The position numbers and the translations under genes were made by a program. The notes beneath the pieces are model-generated. The model worked only from the letters and a program-made list of their open reading frames with translations. It made no database searches and was not told the DNA's origin. DNA of 64,000 bases from Desertibacillus haloalkaliphilus (GTDB lineage Bacteria; Bacillota; Bacilli; Bacillales; KJ1-10-99): the NCBI RefSeq assembly GCF_019039105.1, contig NZ_JAHPIV010000002.1:268253-332252 (forward strand), read 5' to 3'. Positions 52,674 through 61,628 of the stretch are shown here, piece by piece (the first letter of the stretch is position 1; each line of letters starts with the position of its first letter).

Positions 52674-53813
52674 ATGGAAAGAGTGCTCATCGTAATTAGT
52701 TTATTTATCTTTCTATTATCAGGGTGTCAGTATGCGGATAAAGATGTGATAGTAGCAAGTGATCGACTGCTGAATCTCCATGAAAAACGGCAAATCCCCT
52801 CAGAATTTTATGGCCATAATGTACGATATCCTATTAAGACCAGTTCTTCTCGTTCTTTTATTGAAATAAGTGAATGGTTCGATGAACATACTGTTTTGTA
52901 TTTAAAAGATGAAGAAGGCATCGCGAGGTTGCTTAAGCATAATGTTACAAACGGTGACGAGCAGGGATTCTTTCAAACCGAGGAAGCTATTTCAAATGTG
53001 ACTGCGAACCATGATTATAGTTATTACGCCATTGAAACGGTGACTCGAGACTACGATGTATCATTATACCTAATAGATCGCGATGGCTTTATTCGTTATC
53101 AAATACAAGAGTTAGGTGAAGATTACTCCGTGTTTTGGAATCCTTATCAGCCAGAAGAACTTGTTGTTGTTTCATTTTTGCCGAACTGGGAATCGCAATT
53201 ATACTATGTTAATGTCGCTAACGGTCAAATTTCTCCAATCGAATTAGACCAGACGTTTATCCAGTGGCTAGATATAAATCGGCTAGGGTATTTACATTGG
53301 GATCAAGACGAGCCGAGTTATTTTTCTTCTTTGTTCTCTTATGATATGAAGACAAACCAAAAAGTGTTAGTCGAAGAGGACATTTTATCATTTTTTTCAT
53401 TTCCTAATCACAACTATTTGATCATTGATGTTGATTCAATCGATGAACTGATGTCCACGTATACCTTTTTCAAAGAAAACGAGACGATTCGTCAAATTGA
53501 GGTTCCAATATTAAATACGTATTCTGAGCAATGGTGGGTCCCTTATTTCACATTTGACCAAATGAACAGTATTTTTTACTATTTGAGACCTTTCTATAGT
53601 GGTAATTACGTTGATTATGAGGATGGATTTGAGTTAGTAGCACTTGATATTCGTTCTGGAGATGAAGAAGTGATCATTGAAGTGGAAAATGATGCACCGT
53701 TGAAACTATCGCCTGATGGGGAATCGATGTTGTATGGCTACCAATATGAACACCTCATTGATCTTAATGGAAATCAAATGGTTGATTTGTTCGTGCAATC
53801 AAATCGTTTTTAA
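52674..53813 (+). CDS. yqgU: YqgU-like lipoprotein
   Basis: A 379-aa lipoprotein: signal peptide with lipobox FLLSGC (Cys18), then a beta-rich body with repeated blades (NHDYSYYAIETVTRDYDVSL, SPDGESMLYGYQYEHLI), like a beta-propeller. It is expected on the outer face of the membrane. B. subtilis yqgU lies in the same region after glcK. GGGGGAG precedes ATG 52674. Function unknown. Confidence 0.72.
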   Translation: MERVLIVISLFIFLLSGCQYADKDVIVASDRLLNLHEKRQIPSEFYGHNVRYPIKTSSSRSFIEISEWFDEHTVLYLKDEEGIARLLKHNVTNGDEQGFFQTEEAISNVTANHDYSYYAIETVTRDYDVSLYLIDRDGFIRYQIQELGEDYSVFWNPYQPEELVVVSFLPNWESQLYYVNVANGQISPIELDQTFIQWLDINRLGYLHWDQDEPSYFSSLFSYDMKTNQKVLVEEDILSFFSFPNHNYLIIDVDSIDELMSTYTFFKENETIRQIEVPILNTYSEQWWVPYFTFDQMNSIFYYLRPFYSGNYVDYEDGFELVALDIRSGDEEVIIEVENDAPLKLSPDGESMLYGYQYEHLIDLNGNQMVDLFVQSNRF

Positions 53814-53828
53814 ACGATGGAACAATTG

Positions 53829-53856
53829 TTGTATTCTTATTAATTTATGTCATAAT
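53829..53856 (+). promoter_or_regulatory. Promoter of the thiamine operon
   Basis: TTGTAT (53829-53834), 16 nt, CATAAT (53851-53856), placed just ahead of the TPP riboswitch. Confidence 0.5.
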
Positions 53857-53884
53857 AGAGATTGATGGTACTACATTTGAAAAG

Positions 53885-53975
53885 ACTAGGGGTGTCTATC
53901 GTGAGTAGGCTGAGAAAAAGGTGTTTCCTTTTACCCTTGAACCTGATCTGGAGATCCCAGCGTAGGAAAGTCGAC
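53885..53975 (+). promoter_or_regulatory. TPP riboswitch (THI element)
   Basis: The conserved THI core is present: GGGGTG near the 5' side, GGCTGAGA, ACCCTTGAACCTGATCTGG, CCAGCGTAGGAAAGTC. The ends GACT and AGTC close P1. It binds thiamine pyrophosphate and turns down the thi operon. I see no clear intrinsic terminator before thiE, so control of translation start, or of an unseen antiterminator, is likely. Confidence 0.95.
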
Positions 53976-54119
53976 TAATGAATGATGAACTTTAGCCGTA
54001 ATCCACGTCGTTGGGTTATGGTTATTTGCATTGATAGTACTATATGGAAGGAATCTTCCAATCTAATTCCTAACTGGAGCAACGAGAGGAATGAAGACGA
54101 TAGAAGGGTAGGGACAGTT

Positions 54120-54749
54120 ATGAAGGATTTTAAACTGTATGCAATTACCGGAGAAGAATTTCACAGAGGTCGCGAGCTTACAAAAGTGATGGAAGAAGCG
54201 ATTCTTGGTGGAGTTGATATTATTCAACTCCGTGATAAAAAAAGTAGTAAACGAGATGTTTTGCAAAAGGCACGTAAATTGAGAGAATTAACGAATAAGC
54301 ATAATGTCACATTTATAGTGAACGACCATATTGATGTTGCACTTGCCGTTGATGCAGATGGCATTCATCTTGGTCAAGATGATCTTCCTATTCAAGAAGC
54401 GAGAAAAATTGTTGGAAATGACAAGATCATTGGCATCTCTACTCATGCGATTGAAGAAGCGAGAGCAGCTGAGCGGGATGGGGCAGATTATATTGGTGTT
54501 GGGCCTGTATTCCCAACCAATAGCAAGGAAGATGTTGTAGACCCTGTTACAACGGATTATGTTAGCCAAATTGCAAGGGAAATAAACATTCCCTTTGTTG
54601 CCATTGGAGGGATTAAGCTTCATAACGTCGATCAGGTACTAGCAGCTGGTGCGATGAGAATTTGTGCGATTAGTGAAATTGTCGGTAGTGATGATGTGAA
54701 AGGAACCTGTGAAACGTTTATTAAAAAAATTAACGGTGAGGAGAGCTAA
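54120..54749 (+). CDS. thiE: Thiamine-phosphate synthase ThiE
   Basis: Joins HMP-PP and the thiazole phosphate to thiamine monophosphate. Motifs: IIQLRDKKSSKRD, FIVNDHIDVALAVDADGIHL, GQDDLPIQEAR, IGISTH, GADYIGVGPVFPT and AIGGI. These keep the residues that TenI has lost, so ThiE is preferred to TenI. I chose ATG 54120 (KDFKLYAITG start) with AGGGTAGGG upstream; the 46-codon upstream extension reads through the leader and is unlike the family. 209 aa. First gene after the TPP riboswitch. Confidence 0.88.
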   Translation: MKDFKLYAITGEEFHRGRELTKVMEEAILGGVDIIQLRDKKSSKRDVLQKARKLRELTNKHNVTFIVNDHIDVALAVDADGIHLGQDDLPIQEARKIVGNDKIIGISTHAIEEARAAERDGADYIGVGPVFPTNSKEDVVDPVTTDYVSQIAREINIPFVAIGGIKLHNVDQVLAAGAMRICAISEIVGSDDVKGTCETFIKKINGEES

Positions 54750-54750
54750 G

Positions 54751-54948
54751 ATGCTACTTTATATTAATGGCGAAGAGAAACAACTAGATGTTTCGAAACT
54801 TGATGAAGTCGTCAAACATTACCAATTAGAAGGCAACCTTGTCGTAACAGAGATCAATGGGGAAATTGTTGATCGTGAAGATTGGGAAGATACAGAGCTA
54901 AAAGAAGGTATGAAAATAGAGCTTGTTCATTTTGTAGGAGGAGGGTGA
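54751..54948 (+). CDS. thiS: Sulfur carrier protein ThiS
   Basis: A 65-aa ubiquitin-like protein ending VHFVGGG; the C-terminal Gly-Gly is adenylated by ThiF and then carries the thiocarboxylate used for the thiazole ring. It starts [14 protein letters not shown], with GAGGAGAG overlapping the end of thiE. It lies between thiE and thiG, so it is coupled to both. An adenylase is missing from this operon. Confidence 0.92.
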   Translation: MLLYINGEEKQLDVSKLDEVVKHYQLEGNLVVTEINGEIVDREDWEDTELKEGMKIELVHFVGGG

Positions 54949-54953
54949 ACCCT

Positions 54954-55736
54954 ATGAAAACAAACGATAAATTAGTTATTGCAGGAAAAGAGCTATCATC
55001 ACGATTTTTCTTAGGAACGGGGCGTTACCCGAATCCATTTGTCCAAAATGAAGCGATCAAAGCATCAGGTACAGAGGTGTTAACATTTGCAATTCGACGT
55101 GTTAACCTTGAGGCGCCAGATGAGGATGCTATTTTGCAGCACCTAGAAGGGCAAACGTTTACGTACTTACCAAACACATCAGGGGCAAAAACAGCGGAGG
55201 AAGCGATCCGTATTGCACGACTTGCAAAGGCATCTGGGTTAAGTAATTGGATTAAAATTGAAGTAAGTGTTAATGAAAAGACATTACTACCCGATCCAAT
55301 TGAAACCCTAAAAGCAACAGAAGTATTAGCAAATGAGGGTTTTGTTGTGCTCCCTTATACATCTGATGATCCAGTCATTTGTAAGCGACTTGAAGAAGCA
55401 GGGGCAGCTGCGGTGATGCCAGGTGGTGCTCCGATTGGAACGGGATTAGGAATTCTAAATCCTTACAATTTATCATTGATTGTTGAAGAAGCGAATGTTC
55501 CAATCATCGTTGATGCTGGTCTAGGGTCTGCTCAAGATATCGTTCAAGCGATGGAGTTAGGGGTAGATGGTGTGTTAATGAATACACCTGTTGCAAAAGC
55601 AAAAGACCCAGTGACAATGGCAAAAGCAATGAAGCATGCAATTGAAGCAGGGCGCTTGTCATATCTAGCGGGGCGAATACCGAAGAAGCGTTATGCGACA
55701 GCAAGCAGTGGCTATGAAACTCACATGATCAAATAA
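54954..55736 (+). CDS. thiG: Thiazole synthase ThiG
   Basis: Builds the thiazole phosphate from DXP, dehydroglycine and ThiS-thiocarboxylate. It is a TIM barrel with the Schiff-base Lys in [48 protein letters not shown] and [13 protein letters not shown] are family blocks. I chose ATG 54954, 5 nt after the thiS stop, with GGAGGAGGG within the thiS end. 260 aa. Confidence 0.95.
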   Translation: MKTNDKLVIAGKELSSRFFLGTGRYPNPFVQNEAIKASGTEVLTFAIRRVNLEAPDEDAILQHLEGQTFTYLPNTSGAKTAEEAIRIARLAKASGLSNWIKIEVSVNEKTLLPDPIETLKATEVLANEGFVVLPYTSDDPVICKRLEEAGAAAVMPGGAPIGTGLGILNPYNLSLIVEEANVPIIVDAGLGSAQDIVQAMELGVDGVLMNTPVAKAKDPVTMAKAMKHAIEAGRLSYLAGRIPKKRYATASSGYETHMIK

Positions 55737-55769
55737 CCTGTTGGGGTTATCACATAAGTGACGGCATAA

Positions 55770-55799
55770 CTCAGGCATAATAAACAGCTTGTGCCTGAG
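55770..55799 (+). other. Intra-operon hairpin between thiG and thiO
   Basis: CTCAGGCA (55770-55777) pairs perfectly with TGCCTGAG (55792-55799) around a 14-nt loop. No T tail, so it may be an RNA processing or stability element. Confidence 0.4.
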
Positions 55800-55856
55800 A
55801 CTACCCTTACTGACCTTTGATTTAAGTTTTAATTTTTATAGAAAAGAGTGAATGTG

Positions 55857-56966
55857 ATGGGAGAGCGTATTGTTGTACTAGGTGGAGGAATTATTGGGTT
55901 GGCTACTGCATTTGAGTGTCAAAGACGCGGGTATAAGGTTACAATCCTCGAAAAGGTGACGTGTGGTGGACAAGCGTCAGGAGCTGCAGCAGGAATGCTT
56001 GCTCCTTATTCAGAAATTGAAGAGGATCCTGATGACTTTTTTCGCTTGTGTTTAGCTAGCTTAAAACTATATCCAAAATGGCAGCAGGAAGTCAAAGATA
56101 TTGCAAAGGCCGAATTTGAATATACAAATTCAGGGAGCTTACATTGTGTTTATCATGAAGCTGACTTATTATCATTAGAATCAAGACAACAATGGCAGGG
56201 AGACTTTGGTGCTGAGGCAGACATCTTGCAAGGGGAAGAACTCTATAAACGTGAACCGGAGTTATCTAAAGAAATCATTGCAGCGATGTACTATCCTGAA
56301 GAGAGTCATGTATTTGCACCCGACTATGTGAAGGCCCTTGAACAAGCGTGTCGAAACATTGGAGTACAAATTTATGAACAATTAGAGCAAGTTGATGTTG
56401 TTAATTGGGAAGAAGAGATACATTTGGTTGCCAAAGATGGACAAAGCTTTACAGGAGACCGACTCGTCATTTGCTCTGGAGCATGGGCATCTGAATTAGA
56501 GGGAACATTTGGATTATCCATTCCTGTACATCCGATCCGTGGACAAATTTGTGCCTACGATATGCCTGTAGGAAAAGTTAAGCATATCCTTTACTCTAGT
56601 CAAGGCTATTTAGTTCCAAAAGGAAATGGAACATTAGTTAATGGTGCTTCAGAGGATATTGCGGGTTTTAACACAACCGTAACTGAAAGAGGAATTCGCA
56701 GGTTAACAAATTGGAATAAAAATGTTTTGCCATACTTAGCAAACGAAATCCCATTCCATGAATGGGCGGGTTTGCGTCCAGCCACTCAAGATGGATATCC
56801 ACTTATCGGGAAATTGTCAACAGCACCACATGTGATCTTTGCTACTGGGCATTATCGCAATGGAATTTTGTTGAGTCCAGTCACAGCACATATCGTAGCC
56901 GATTTATTAGAAGGTCAGCGTGATCGAGTTCCATTGCAAATGTTTGCCCCAGAGCGATTTAGTTAA
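55857..56966 (+). CDS. thiO: Glycine oxidase ThiO
   Basis: An FAD-dependent oxidase that turns glycine into dehydroglycine for thiazole formation. The dinucleotide fold is VVLGGGIIGLATAFECQRRG; the DAO-family C-terminal block is FHEWAGLRPATQDGYPLIG then GHYRNGILLSP. I chose ATG 55857; a GTG three codons upstream is possible. 369 aa. Its use fits a gene set with glycine-dependent (aerobic) thiazole synthesis, ThiO rather than ThiH. Confidence 0.92.
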   Translation: MGERIVVLGGGIIGLATAFECQRRGYKVTILEKVTCGGQASGAAAGMLAPYSEIEEDPDDFFRLCLASLKLYPKWQQEVKDIAKAEFEYTNSGSLHCVYHEADLLSLESRQQWQGDFGAEADILQGEELYKREPELSKEIIAAMYYPEESHVFAPDYVKALEQACRNIGVQIYEQLEQVDVVNWEEEIHLVAKDGQSFTGDRLVICSGAWASELEGTFGLSIPVHPIRGQICAYDMPVGKVKHILYSSQGYLVPKGNGTLVNGASEDIAGFNTTVTERGIRRLTNWNKNVLPYLANEIPFHEWAGLRPATQDGYPLIGKLSTAPHVIFATGHYRNGILLSPVTAHIVADLLEGQRDRVPLQMFAPERFS

Positions 56967-56999
56967 GGACATATCATTCAAGTTGAAGGGGGAGCGAGA

Positions 57000-57803
57000 A
57001 TGGCGATAAGAAAAGCATTGACGATAGCTGGCTCAGATAGCGGTGGTGGTGCTGGTATTCAAGCAGACTTAAAAACATTTCAAGAATTAGGTGTGTTTGG
57101 GACGAGTGCGATTACGGCGCTAACTGCTCAAAATACATTAGGCGTGCATGGGGTATTCCCGCAATCATTGGAAGCGATTGAAGCACAGCTCGATGCGGTA
57201 CTTACTGATATTGGAACAGATGCAGTGAAAACAGGGATGCTATTTTCTGCTGATATTATTCGTTTAGTGGCACAAAAACTAAGTGAATATCAGGTTACTA
57301 ATGTTGTTGTAGACCCAGTGATGATTGCCAAGGGCGGGGCAACACTTTTACAGCAACAGGCGATGACTGCATTAACTGAAGAACTGTTACCTATTGCGAC
57401 AGTGATTACACCAAACTTGCCTGAAGCGAGTCAAATTCTAGGTAGCACTTCGATTACTACAATTGCGGACATGGAAGATGCTGCTGTAGAACTTCATAAA
57501 CTTGGACCGAAATATGTTGTGTTAAAAGGCGGACACTTAGAGGGTGAACAGTCTCCAGACCTGTTGTATGATGGAGAGCAGTTACTTCCGTTTTATTCTG
57601 AACGAATTGAGACAAAGCACACGCATGGTACAGGATGTACGTTTGCCGCAGCGATTGCCGCAGAATTAGCAAAAGGTGCTACCATTGCTGAAGCTGTTAA
57701 AACAGCCAAAGTGTTCATAACTGAAGCGATTGCTTCATCGTTAGCGATCGGACGTGGAATAGGTCCGACTAATCATTCAGCTTATCGACAAATGAAAAAG
57801 TAA
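57000..57803 (+). CDS. thiD: Hydroxymethylpyrimidine/phosphomethylpyrimidine kinase ThiD
   Basis: Phosphorylates HMP to HMP-PP, the pyrimidine half of thiamine. It has a ribokinase-like fold with ALTIAGSDSGGGAGIQADLK at the N terminus and the anion hole GTGCTFAAAIAAELAKG near the C terminus. GGGGGAG precedes ATG 57000. 267 aa. Last gene of the thi operon. thiC and thiF are not in the operon. Confidence 0.94.
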   Translation: MAIRKALTIAGSDSGGGAGIQADLKTFQELGVFGTSAITALTAQNTLGVHGVFPQSLEAIEAQLDAVLTDIGTDAVKTGMLFSADIIRLVAQKLSEYQVTNVVVDPVMIAKGGATLLQQQAMTALTEELLPIATVITPNLPEASQILGSTSITTIADMEDAAVELHKLGPKYVVLKGGHLEGEQSPDLLYDGEQLLPFYSERIETKHTHGTGCTFAAAIAAELAKGATIAEAVKTAKVFITEAIASSLAIGRGIGPTNHSAYRQMKK

Positions 57804-57809
57804 AGAGGT

Positions 57810-57834
57810 GAGCGTGAACTTCACGCTCTTTTTC
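57810..57834 (+). terminator. Terminator of the thi operon
   Basis: GAGCGTGA pairs with TCACGCTC around a 3-nt loop, followed by T5. Confidence 0.9.
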
Positions 57835-57935
57835 ATGGAGATGTATATTCATAAAATACGGGCACAACGATTGAGATATAACGTGAATCTCTAAGTAAGC
57901 GTCAAAGGATCAATATAAATGAGTAGGTGATAAGG

Positions 57936-58307
57936 TTGGATTATTGTTTTATGCGCACAGATACAGGCTATGATGCAATTATCCTAGCTATGAAAAATGA
58001 AAGCGGGCGTTACTCTGTTTTTCTATTAGCAGACAAGAAACAACCTGAGCTGTGGTTATTTGAAGGTGAAGAAGCTACCTTAAAAATGCGGGTGAGACAA
58101 TGGTGTAAAACGAACCTTCCTGATGAATTAAAAATGATGAAGTTGAATGTCAAAATGAATCGTACAGCATATATGAAGGTCAAGGCATTTTTACAGAAGG
58201 AAAAGTTACCTTATGAAGTGAAAAAGAAGGATTTTTATGTTAGAAATAAGGACATCACATTTATTAAAGAAAGGATGTCTAGATTTATGGAGAATGATGA
58301 AGCGTGA
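57936..58307 (+). CDS. Basic protein of unknown function, coupled to fetA
   Basis: A 123-aa soluble protein, rich in Lys and Met, with no cysteine pattern or membrane segment (for example LPDELKMMKLNVKMNRTAYM). I chose TTG 57936, which has AGGTGATAAGG in front; GTG 57927 lacks one. Its TGA overlaps the GTG of the ABC ATPase by 4 nt, so it is translated together with the FetAB-like pair. No family was recognised. A role as an accessory or regulator of the transporter is inference. Confidence 0.55.
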   Translation: MDYCFMRTDTGYDAIILAMKNESGRYSVFLLADKKQPELWLFEGEEATLKMRVRQWCKTNLPDELKMMKLNVKMNRTAYMKVKAFLQKEKLPYEVKKKDFYVRNKDITFIKERMSRFMENDEA

Positions 58308-58999
58308 GTCATTATATTGAATTATCTAATGTAAGCACACAGCAGTTGTCTAATATTACGTTAACGGTGGAAAAAGGTGAGTGCCTCGCATTAATCGGAC
58401 CTTCAGGTGCAGGAAAAAGTAGCTTGTTGAAACTGCTTAATCGTTTAGAAGATCCCACGAAAGGTTGGATTCGTTTTAAAGGGAAGTCACTATTTGATTA
58501 TCCCATTTTGGAACTTCGTCAAACAGTAGGAATGGTGTTTCAATCACCAGCCCTATTTGATGGAACCGTCGAAGCTAACCTTAAGTACGGACCATCCTTA
58601 AATGGAACTTGGGAGCCGTCGCAAGGAAAAAGGTTATTAGAGCAAGTACAGTTACCGCAAACCTTTTTAACCCGAGAAGTCGATGAGTTATCAGGAGGAG
58701 AAAAACAACGAGTGGCGTTAGCGAGAACCCTTGCTAATCAACCAGATGTATTGTTATTAGATGAAGTGACAAGTGCTTTAGATTTAAAAAATGTCGAGTC
58801 TATTGAGAGGTTACTAAAGTCGCTTCTGGATCAAGAAAAAACGATATTTATTGTTACACATAACCTAAATCAAGCAGAAAGACTTGGCGACCGAACGGTT
58901 TATATGGAAGCGGGGAAAATCATAGAGCAAGGTGAAACCACGCGCTTGCTAAATGAGCCGCAAACAGCTGAACTGAAGCAATTTTTAAAGGAGTCATAA
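58304..58999 (+). CDS. ABC transporter ATPase, FetA (YbbL)-like
   Basis: A 231-aa ATPase. Walker A GPSGAGKSS, Q-loop VFQSPALF, signature LSGGEKQR, Walker B VLLLDEVTSALD and H-loop VTHNL are intact. It starts GTG 58304, overlapping the previous stop. It precedes a FetB-family permease by 3 nt, giving the pair that in E. coli exports iron and gives resistance to oxidative stress. Plain ATPase sequence cannot prove the substrate. Confidence 0.82.
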   Translation: MSHYIELSNVSTQQLSNITLTVEKGECLALIGPSGAGKSSLLKLLNRLEDPTKGWIRFKGKSLFDYPILELRQTVGMVFQSPALFDGTVEANLKYGPSLNGTWEPSQGKRLLEQVQLPQTFLTREVDELSGGEKQRVALARTLANQPDVLLLDEVTSALDLKNVESIERLLKSLLDQEKTIFIVTHNLNQAERLGDRTVYMEAGKIIEQGETTRLLNEPQTAELKQFLKES

Positions 59000-59002
59000 T
59001 AC

Positions 59003-59776
59003 ATGGTTGAGATCTCGAACACTTCAATGTTATTCTTACTCATTTTTGTGCTGATTCCTGTTTCTTTATCTTATCTTTATTCCTTACAATTAGGGCGCTC
59101 GATCATTTGGTCATCCTTTAGAGGTGTCATTCAACTCTTTCTTATCGGCTATGTGTTAACGTTTTTGTTTGATCTACCACCGTTACAAGGGATTCCCCTT
59201 ATGCTAGGCGTCATGATTATGGTCGCAACGTTTCATGCCGGTAAAAAAGGACAAGGTCTACCATATATTCGCAGTGTTATTTTTACTATTATTGTTGCAG
59301 TCGAAGCGATGGTGCTCACGATGTGGCTTTCATTTGAAATGATTTCCTTTACTCCTGAACAAGTGATCCCGATGAGTGGAATGATCATTGGAAATAGTAT
59401 GATTGCCATTGGGCTTGCTTTAGAACGTATGGGGCATCAATTCAAAGAAAGTTATGATAAAATTATTTCAGCACTATCTTTAGGTGCACATCCGAAACAA
59501 GCGACCCAACCGATTGTTCAAAAAGTTGTTAAAGCGGCGATGATTCCGAATATTGATGGTTTAAAAACAGTAGGTTTGGTACAACTCCCTGGAATGATGA
59601 CAGGTTTGATACTTGGAGGGGTGCCACCTCTCGAAGCGATTCGTTATCAGATTGTTATCTCTCTTAGTATTTTCGTTTGTGTATCGGTTAGTGCTATGCT
59701 TGTGAGTGTTATTATTTATCGTTTCTTTTTTAACAAACATATGCAGCTGATTCGTTTGGGTCATGAAGAAGGTTGA
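59003..59776 (+). CDS. FetB-family membrane permease (UPF0014, YbbM-like)
   Basis: A 257-aa membrane protein with about seven helices. The UPF0014 signatures are SSFRGVIQLFLIGYVL, MSGMIIGNSMIAIGLALERM and IDGLKTVGLVQLPGMMTGLI. ATG 59003 is preceded by AAAGGAG, which overlaps the stop of the ATPase gene. Together with the ATPase gene it should form an iron or other metal exporter. Confidence 0.88.
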   Translation: MVEISNTSMLFLLIFVLIPVSLSYLYSLQLGRSIIWSSFRGVIQLFLIGYVLTFLFDLPPLQGIPLMLGVMIMVATFHAGKKGQGLPYIRSVIFTIIVAVEAMVLTMWLSFEMISFTPEQVIPMSGMIIGNSMIAIGLALERMGHQFKESYDKIISALSLGAHPKQATQPIVQKVVKAAMIPNIDGLKTVGLVQLPGMMTGLILGGVPPLEAIRYQIVISLSIFVCVSVSAMLVSVIIYRFFFNKHMQLIRLGHEEG

Positions 59777-59787
59777 GGTGAATAAAC

Positions 59788-60393
59788 GTGTTAAATGGAA
59801 ATAAGTTAGTTTTTATATTGCCATTAATCTTAATGGGGTTTATTTTTTATGGTGGTTATTCCTATTTGAATGAGTCTGAATATGTTACCAATGAGGAGCT
59901 TCAAGAAACATCAGTGATGGAGGTTTCAATTGGTAAAATGGATCAGGGGTATGAAATCACGGGATCGTGGAATTGGAATGAGGTCCCTGTAGAGGGGTTC
60001 TTGGGTGAGGATTATATTGGAATCACATTAATGGACCAATTGAATGAGCCATTCTTGCTTGAGGAAGGTGAAATTATCGAGAATGAGTTGTCGCTTATCC
60101 ATAGTGGTCAAGAGGTTTGGACAACAAAGGGTAAATGGGTTGAAACCGGAATGATATTTTCATTTCCGAATGAACTAAAAGACCATGAGAGCTTAGGAGA
60201 TCAAGGGCAACTCAAGCTTGTGATTTCGAGCGAGGAAATAGAGGAGCCACAAGTGTCGATGAGTTACTTACATACGTGGGTCGAACATCAAGGCTTGTTG
60301 TTAGAGGAGCCAAGGTTTTTAACGCCAACATTTAACGGTGACCAAGGAAAGGTTCCGTATTGGGTCATTGAGCGAATTGATCACCTGCAGTAG
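59788..60393 (+). CDS. Membrane-anchored protein of unknown function
   Basis: A 201-aa protein. One N-terminal helix (LVFILPLILMGFIFYGGYSYL) anchors an acidic extracytoplasmic domain containing GSWNWNEVPVEGFLGEDYIG. GAGGTG lies 8 nt before GTG 59788. It is 11 nt from the FetB stop, so it belongs to the same operon. No family was recognised. Confidence 0.6.
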   Translation: MLNGNKLVFILPLILMGFIFYGGYSYLNESEYVTNEELQETSVMEVSIGKMDQGYEITGSWNWNEVPVEGFLGEDYIGITLMDQLNEPFLLEEGEIIENELSLIHSGQEVWTTKGKWVETGMIFSFPNELKDHESLGDQGQLKLVISSEEIEEPQVSMSYLHTWVEHQGLLLEEPRFLTPTFNGDQGKVPYWVIERIDHLQ

Positions 60394-60417
60394 GAACTTT
60401 AGAAAGGAAAAGCCGAT

Positions 60418-61491
60418 ATGAAGGTTAAAGGGCTATCATACCAAAATGGAGTATTTTTCATAGGCAAACAATACGTCGCATGTGCCTATAGTGAAGATGG
60501 CAAGGTCGTAGATTGGGTTAAACCGTTGAACGGTCACACGCTATTGCAAATGATTCGTCAAGTTTTGATGTCGATGCCAGGGTGGTTTACCGGTTTAAGT
60601 GCGGTCTACATGCTGATGATTTTTTTGCCCAAAATTCTTATGGCTGTCGGTTTGCAGGTTCCATGGACGGGTTTGCCCTATTATTTTATTTTTTATTTTT
60701 TGTTCGGTACTCATTTTTTCTTTCCAGAACAATTACGTAAATATCATGGGGCTGAGCATAAGGTATTCAGTGAACGTGGAGTCATCAAACGCTCTCGTAT
60801 GTACCGCATTAAGAAGGCGGCGATTACAAATCGCTACTGCTCGACTAATTATGTTGTGATTTACTTTAGTCTGGTCATTTTATTAACGAGTGTTTTCAGT
60901 CGTTTTGCGACCACGGGTGCTGCATTAGAGTGGGGATCATATGGTGCTGTATTACTTGTACCAATCGTGCATGCACTTCTAGAATTTCGCTTTTTTAAAG
61001 TAATGAGAAGGTATGTGCTATTTGTTTCGTACTTTTTACAAGAAAAGGTTACAACAACAACACCTGATCGTGTCCACCTTTTAACTGCGATTCAATCCTA
61101 TCATGCGCTTGCCGAGGTTGAATTCCCAGAAAAATTAGTGGATAGACGTCATCAAAAAAAGAAGGAGGCCAAACATATGGCAATCGTAGATGTAACAGTA
61201 ATACCAGTTGGTACTGGGGGGCCGAGTGTCAGTACATATGTAGCTGAAATTCAGCAAGTATTAGAAAACTACGGTGATAAAATTTCATTTAAATTGACAC
61301 CGATGAGCACAATAATTGAAGGAGAGCTCCCTGTCTTATTTGAAGTCATTCAAGCGATCCATGAAGCACCATTTAAATCCGGTATAAAACGTGTTACAAC
61401 GAATATTCGAATTGATGACCGCAGAGACAAATCGGTTCAAATGGATGATAAGGTAGAAGCTGTTACACGTAAATTAAATCAAGCGAAATAA
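60418..61491 (+). CDS. DUF1385-like membrane protein fused in frame to a YqgV-type thiamine-binding domain
   Basis: A 357-codon frame. Residues 1-250 form a membrane protein (about four helices) with the DUF1385 motif LRKYHGAEHKVF and AAITNRYCSTNYVVIYF. Residues 254-357 are a complete MTH1187/YqgV domain (MAIVDVTVIPVGTGGPSV ... IRIDDRRDKSVQ), a ferredoxin-like thiamine-binding fold. The second part has its own ATG (61177) and a perfect AAGGAGG 8 nt before it, and its 104 aa equal free-standing YqgV. So either a true fusion or a gene pair whose separating stop was lost; an internal start could also make a short form. AAAGGA precedes ATG 60418. Confidence 0.75.
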   Translation: MKVKGLSYQNGVFFIGKQYVACAYSEDGKVVDWVKPLNGHTLLQMIRQVLMSMPGWFTGLSAVYMLMIFLPKILMAVGLQVPWTGLPYYFIFYFLFGTHFFFPEQLRKYHGAEHKVFSERGVIKRSRMYRIKKAAITNRYCSTNYVVIYFSLVILLTSVFSRFATTGAALEWGSYGAVLLVPIVHALLEFRFFKVMRRYVLFVSYFLQEKVTTTTPDRVHLLTAIQSYHALAEVEFPEKLVDRRHQKKKEAKHMAIVDVTVIPVGTGGPSVSTYVAEIQQVLENYGDKISFKLTPMSTIIEGELPVLFEVIQAIHEAPFKSGIKRVTTNIRIDDRRDKSVQMDDKVEAVTRKLNQAK

Positions 61492-61499
61492 TTGAAAGG

Positions 61500-61541
61500 G
61501 AGGCAGTTCAAAGTGAAAACCTTTGTCACAGCCTCTTTTTT
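61500..61541 (+). terminator. Terminator before comGA
   Basis: GAGGC pairs with GCCTC, with an inner CAAAG/CTTTG stem, followed by T7. Confidence 0.75.
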
Positions 61542-61628
61542 TATTTTATGTAGGATGGAGAAAGAGGAATTTGTAAAATAGTGTAGAATCCTTAATTATT
61601 CCATGATTTAGAAAGCAGGTGATGGTTT

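Noticed and set aside
61542..61628. ComK box before comGA
   Set aside because: No AAAA-N5-TTTT pair at the right spacing; only scattered A and T runs.
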